This document shows positions 1 through 2,888 of a stretch of 5,779 bases of DNA, one piece after another (positions within the stretch are counted from its first letter, which is position 1; each line of letters begins with the position of its first letter). Origin of the DNA: Planctomycetaceae bacterium. Its GTDB lineage: Bacteria > Planctomycetota > Planctomycetia > Pirellulales > Thermoguttaceae. Both the position numbers and the translations under genes were made by a program. The DNA lies in assembly GCA_031266315.1 (NCBI GenBank), contig JAISBG010000720.1, positions 1 through 5,779 of the forward strand, written 5' to 3'. Below the pieces are notes generated by a model. That model had not been told where the DNA came from. It did no database searches and saw nothing but the letters and a program-made list of their open reading frames with translations.

Positions 1-1
1 G

Positions 2-1024
2 GGCGTTTGCCTGACGTTGGTGCTTGGACTTTCTTTCTTCATTTTCGGTTGCCGCAGTTTTTCTTCCAAACCGCAATCGACACTTCAACCGGTTCCGGTT
101 TCTTCGGACTCTGTTCAACCTGTTTCGACACAACCCGTTTCAACTCAACCGATTTCGTCGAAATCGGTTTTGGAAAAACCGGTACCGGTTCAATCGTTGC
201 CGTTTCCCGTAACTTCATACCGACCGCCAACATTTTTGGAATTGGAAAATCAGTCAAAACCGTTTCCGGAAAAAACAGCGGCTGAAAAAACAATGGTATT
301 CCGTTCGATGAGTTCGGAAAACCTTATTGTTAAAAAAGAAGTTTTACCTTCCCAAATGAAACCGATTTCTGTTGTTTCCGAACAACCGGTTCCTGAACCT
401 CCTGCAACAGAGACGATCGCGAATGTTGACGCGAATATTTCTGTAAATACTGTAAATTCTGTCAATGCAGACGTTCTGAACCGGCGAATTGCCGAACTGG
501 AAAAAGCGTTAGCGGAAAGTGAAAAAAAATCCGGTCAGGAAAAACAACCGACAACGGTGTCAAAACCAACTGCTCAAATTGTTCCGCCGATTCAATCGCC
601 TCATTGGGTTCCGACCATTAATCATTCGGGAGTTACGGTATCATCTGAAGCGGAGCGGATTCGAATTGAAATCATTGATCAAGTTCTTTTCCAGCCGGGA
701 ACTTGGCGATTAAACCCCGATGCGGAGGAATTGCTCCGTAAAATTGCTGGAGAAATTCGCGCGAATGATCCGGAAGCCTTGTTGGAAATTGAAGGTCATA
801 CGGACGGTGTGATGAACACCGATCCGGCAAACTCAACACAAAAACATGATATTTCATCGACGAAGACCATGATTATTATGGAATACTTTGTCAGTTCGCT
901 CCGTTGGAACGCGACAAAAATTAAGACAGGCAATTACGGTTCGAGCCGTCCGGTTGCCGATAACAACACTTCGGAAGGTCGAACCCGAAATAACCGGATT
1001 GAAATTGTAGTATTGCCGAAATAA
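2..1024 (+). CDS. OmpA-family peptidoglycan-binding lipoprotein, 5' end missing
   Basis: The reading frame is open to the left edge (first whole codon at 2), so the true start is probably outside the window. A TTG at 17 would give 335 aa but sits inside the hydrophobic stretch and is unlikely. The visible N-terminus is a signal-peptide core (VLGLSFFIFGC) whose last four residues IFGC form a lipobox-like site, with the Cys at 50-52; this suggests lipidation and anchoring in a membrane. Numbering from the TTG, residues 20-70 are a Pro/Ser/Thr/Gln linker with PVSTQ repeats, 130-150 are low-complexity Asn/Val, and 153-172 are a short Glu/Lys/Ala-rich helix, possibly coiled coil. Residues about 214-333 match an OmpA C-terminal domain: VLFQPGTWRLNPDAEELL, then EIEGHTDG (Asp263), and a closing GRTRNNRIEIVV (Arg327). 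Such domains bind diaminopimelate peptidoglycan. The usual SxxRA arginine is replaced by Lys (SSTKT, Lys283). It could be Pal-like or MotB-like; no Tol/Pal or flagellar neighbours are visible to decide. Family call is solid, exact role unknown. Confidence 0.88.
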   Translation, partial: GVCLTLVLGLSFFIFGCRSFSSKPQSTLQPVPVSSDSVQPVSTQPVSTQPISSKSVLEKPVPVQSLPFPVTSYRPPTFLELENQSKPFPEKTAAEKTMVFRSMSSENLIVKKEVLPSQMKPISVVSEQPVPEPPATETIANVDANISVNTVNSVNADVLNRRIAELEKALAESEKKSGQEKQPTTVSKPTAQIVPPIQSPHWVPTINHSGVTVSSEAERIRIEIIDQVLFQPGTWRLNPDAEELLRKIAGEIRANDPEALLEIEGHTDGVMNTDPANSTQKHDISSTKTMIIMEYFVSSLRWNATKIKTGNYGSSRPVADNNTSEGRTRNNRIEIVVLPK

Positions 1025-1119
1025 CAATAACCGTAAGATTTCAGAAGAATTTTCCTGATTCTACCGGATTAGGTGTTTTCCACTGGAGTCGTCAAATTGG
1101 TAATCATAAAGGTAGGTAG

Positions 1120-1160
1120 GCGACCTTTTGCTAAAAGGTCGCGTCGGCGTACTCGCCGAC
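1120..1160. repeat. Left-arm tandem hairpins of the inverted-repeat element
   Basis: Two perfect hairpins abut. The first has a 10-bp stem (GCGACCTTTT at 1120-1129, AAAAGGTCGC at 1133-1142) and a 3-nt loop. The second has a 7-bp stem (GTCGGCG at 1143-1149, CGCCGAC at 1154-1160) and the loop TACT. Their counterparts lie in mirror order at 1237-1275. Confidence 0.85.
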
Positions 1161-1236
1161 AGTGAATTAGATTAACAATGGCAAATTGAGTTGCCTTCCG
1201 TTTTGGAATCAAGTTACCAACCGTCAACAGGGGTAA

Positions 1237-1275
1237 GTCGGCTATCGCCGACGCAACCTTTCAGCGAAAGGTTGC
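1237..1275. repeat. Right-arm tandem hairpins of the inverted-repeat element
   Basis: This is the mirror image of the left-arm pair. The first hairpin has a 6-bp stem (GTCGGC at 1237-1242, GCCGAC at 1247-1252) with loop TATC. The second has a 9-bp stem (GCAACCTTT at 1253-1261, AAAGGTTGC at 1267-1275) with loop CAGCG. Compared with the left arm, stem length and sequence differ but pairing is kept, including a G-C to A-T swap on both sides of the longer stem. Confidence 0.85.
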
Positions 1276-1373
1276 CTACCTTGTGATTGCCGAGGAAATA
1301 TTACCAATTATTTGACGATTCCGATGGAAAACACCTAATACGGTGCTTTCCACAATCAATTCTTCACGATCAA

Positions 1374-2426
1374 CTAAAAATCGTACCATAAACCGATTCC
1401 GATTTTGTGTTCACGTTTGGAGAGATGTTCGTACTGTTCGCTGACGCCGCCGAAATATTGAACGCCAAAACGGAGTAATTGATTGTGTGTGCCGCGCCAT
1501 TGCCAGCCCGCCTGAATAGTAATATTACCATCATATTGCCGTTCTTGTAAGAGCATGATATTAACAGCGGCAAACGGTTTACCCCAAAATTCGTTTGTCG
1601 GATACAGCGAACTCCATTCCGCCCCAAACTGGAAATGCCAAGGGCTTGTCCGTTCACCAAGCCAGAAAGCGTAATCTGCTTCAGCATAGAGTTTTATACT
1701 GGGACGAAGCCGGTAGGAAAAACCAAGAATGAGGGCTTCACGAACATAGTTAAGCCGTTGCGGATCAATTCCTTGATTTTGAAGCCGTAAAATCCGTTCA
1801 TCGCCCATGTGCGAACTAACATGGTAATATCCCGTCCGCACTTGCCAGATTTTATTACCATAAGAAAACGGAATGCCAAACCGGAAATCCTGAGCGTCCA
1901 TATCCATTTGATTTTCCAGATCAAGTCTTAGGTGAACCGAACCTTCAAAATCCATTTGGAATCCCTCAGGAAAAAGAACACTGCGATTGCCATACCGAAC
2001 AATTGGAGCACGTCCGCCAAGTGTAATATCCCATATCCAACCTAAATCTTTATCGTGATTCCAAACACTGCCCAAACGTGATTCGTTCACTCCCGCAAGA
2101 TAACTCGGATAAATCAGACTCGCCGGAAATAATTGCCATGTCCATGGTTGATTTTCTCTTGTTTGCATGGTTACAGAATCAGAAACGGAAATAGAAGGAA
2201 TACGGGAAATTGAAACATCAGAATGTGAATCAAACCAAAGCGGCGGAATTGTTTCCGTTGTTTGATCATTTTGACCAATTGCTTGATCAATTGTTTGACC
2301 AAGAAACCGAATATTATTAAAATTCCGTTGATTTCCATTATGGTACTTCAAGACCGGTTCGCCCGCGCAAAGCAGAGAACCGGTCAGGAAAAGAAACAAG
2401 AACCCTAAAAATGAATCCCGCGTCAT
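1374..2426 (-). CDS. DUF1207-like secreted outer-membrane beta-barrel protein
   Basis: This is a complete 350-aa protein of unknown function. The ATG at 2426 is chosen because it is followed at once by a signal peptide (Met-Thr-Arg, then the hydrophobic FLGFLFLFLTGSLLCAG, residues 6-22). The frame continues upstream to a TTG at 2513, but that codon lies inside the predicted promoter. No clear Shine-Dalgarno precedes the ATG. Residues 23-95 are a polar, non-conserved-looking segment containing a GQ..DQ repeat. From about residue 96 (WTWQLFPASLIYPSYLAG) to the end the protein has alternating aromatic/polar strands, and it ends in the aromatic Phe typical of outer-membrane barrels (GLWYDF). The segments GYYHVSSHMGDE (199-210) and LNYVREALILGFSYRL (225-240) are what I recall as hallmarks of DUF1207 (PF06727) proteins of planctomycetes; this is from memory and not checked. 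It converges with the OmpA-family gene and has its own promoter. Barrel nature is fairly sure, family likely, substrate or role unknown. Confidence 0.8.
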   Translation of the reverse strand: MTRDSFLGFLFLFLTGSLLCAGEPVLKYHNGNQRNFNNIRFLGQTIDQAIGQNDQTTETIPPLWFDSHSDVSISRIPSISVSDSVTMQTRENQPWTWQLFPASLIYPSYLAGVNESRLGSVWNHDKDLGWIWDITLGGRAPIVRYGNRSVLFPEGFQMDFEGSVHLRLDLENQMDMDAQDFRFGIPFSYGNKIWQVRTGYYHVSSHMGDERILRLQNQGIDPQRLNYVREALILGFSYRLRPSIKLYAEADYAFWLGERTSPWHFQFGAEWSSLYPTNEFWGKPFAAVNIMLLQERQYDGNITIQAGWQWRGTHNQLLRFGVQYFGGVSEQYEHLSKREHKIGIGLWYDF

Positions 2427-2495
2427 CTTGATATTAAAACGGTCGATTAAAATGGTTGTTTGATTCAAAGGCAAAACGTCCTTAATACTTGGGGA

Positions 2496-2523
2496 ATCAT
2501 AACAATTGCCCAAAACGAGTCAA
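2496..2523 (-). promoter_or_regulatory. Sigma70-like promoter of the DUF1207-like gene
   Basis: On the minus strand TTGACT (2518-2523) is followed after 16 bp by TATGAT (2496-2501), close matches to the -35 and -10 consensus. Transcription would start near 2489, leaving a 5' leader of about 62 nt before the ATG at 2426. This supports that ATG over the upstream TTG at 2513, which falls in the spacer. A perfect 6-bp inverted repeat (TTGATC/GATCAA, 2591-2606) lies about 70 bp upstream of the -35 box and is a possible but unproven operator. Apart from that palindrome I see nothing definable between 2524 and 2614. Confidence 0.6.
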
Positions 2524-2614
2524 GAGCAAAAATTGGCAATCCTACTGTCCCTTGCGTAACATGAGTTATGTATTTTAATCGGTCAAAACATTGATCCAAT
2601 GATCAAAAGGCAAT

Positions 2615-2731
2615 TTCTAAAAACCTATTTTTTGACATGATTTACAAAATTTACAGGATAAAAAATCAAATAAAATCCTGTAAGTCATGTATATCTTGTC
2701 AAAAAATAATCTTTGTTAAAGGTTTTTAGAA
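2615..2731. repeat. 117-bp inverted repeat with TTACAGGAT-type arms
   Basis: The outer arms are perfect 12-bp complements (TTCTAAAAACCT at 2615-2626 and AGGTTTTTAGAA at 2720-2731). Inside them, 2626-2659 pairs with 2675-2708: 34-bp arms with about five mismatches, both reading TATTTTTTGACA at the outside and TTACAGGAT at the inside. A 15-nt A-rich loop (2660-2674) separates the arms, and an 11-nt unpaired stretch (2709-2719) lies on the right side only. The left arm also contains a degenerate direct repeat (GATTTACA, AATTTACAGGAT). Such GATTTACAGGAT-like sequences are, as far as I recall, dispersed repeats in many unrelated bacterial genomes. It holds no ORF. As RNA it would form a long hairpin downstream of the autotransporter terminator. 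Confidence 0.75.
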
Positions 2732-2746
2732 GTTATCTATAAGATT

Positions 2747-2790
2747 GGGCTGAAAGCCCTTTATCAGTAGCGTAGGGCAATCGCCCTACG
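2747..2790. repeat. REP-like pair of hairpins
   Basis: Two GC-rich hairpins lie 11 bp apart in an AT-rich gap. The first has the stem GGGCT (2747-2751) and AGCCC (2755-2759) with loop GAA. The second has an 8-bp perfect stem CGTAGGGC (2771-2778) and GCCCTACG (2783-2790) with loop AATC. The design, a short GGGCT-GAA-AGCCC hairpin followed by a longer GGGC/GCCC hairpin, resembles extragenic palindromes that I recall from planctomycete and some other genomes. No copy elsewhere in this window is identical. Confidence 0.65.
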
Positions 2791-2802
2791 AAAAGTTCCA
2801 AT

Positions 2803-2834
2803 AAAAAACCCCGACTTGAACGAGTCAAGTCGGG
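2803..2834 (-). terminator. Rho-independent terminator of the autotransporter gene
   Basis: Read on the minus strand, a perfect 10-bp stem (CCCGACTTGA at 2825-2834, TCAAGTCGGG at 2810-2819) with a 5-nt loop is followed by one G and then six T (2803-2808). It starts 54 bp past the autotransporter stop codon, a textbook position. On the plus strand there is no T-run, so it should act in one direction only. It also separates this transcript from the DUF1207-like gene downstream. Confidence 0.9.
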
Positions 2835-2888
2835 ATCGGGAGGTTTAGAACAGGGTTCTATTTGGTATTTGTATTTGGTAAAATATTG

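Larger units (their letters stand above)
1063..1344. repeat. 282-bp MITE-like mirror-symmetric inverted-repeat element
   Basis: The ends are imperfect inverted repeats, 1063-1104 and 1300-1344. They share a 15-bp identical block (ATTAGGTGTTTTCCA read inward from either end) and a 9-bp block TCGTCAAAT; the differences are a few mismatches and a 3-bp indel before TTGGTAAT. Inside each arm sits GGTAGGC followed by two perfect hairpins in mirror order (1120-1160 and 1237-1275). The 75-bp centre (1161-1235) is not symmetric apart from a small GGCAA/TTGCC hairpin at 1180-1195. There is no ORF of note and no transposase. I see no convincing target-site duplication in the flanks. The element fills the gap between two convergent genes, so it may also act as a two-way transcription barrier: at each end a CACC/GGTG-type mini-hairpin is followed by TTTT when read from outside. 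The structure is seen directly; mobility is inferred. Confidence 0.75.

Noticed and set aside
7..285. 92-aa plus-strand open frame with many Phe and Thr
   Set aside because: It is the shifted reading of the repetitive Pro/Ser/Thr linker of the OmpA-family lipoprotein, whose own frame has a lipobox and a clear domain.
1041..1058. Possible terminator hairpin just after the OmpA-family gene
   Set aside because: The palindrome TCAGAAGAATTTTCCTGA is imperfect in its stem and has no following T-run; the inverted-repeat element is a better candidate for stopping transcription here.
1055..1352. Target-site duplication around the 282-bp element
   Set aside because: Flanking bases on the two sides do not match beyond chance, so none is claimed.
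1370..1687. 105-aa minus-strand open frame
   Set aside because: It is an out-of-frame shadow of the 3' half of the DUF1207-like gene, with no recognisable features.
2427..2513. N-terminal extension of the DUF1207-like protein from the TTG at 2513
   Set aside because: It would place the signal peptide internally and the start codon inside a good promoter.
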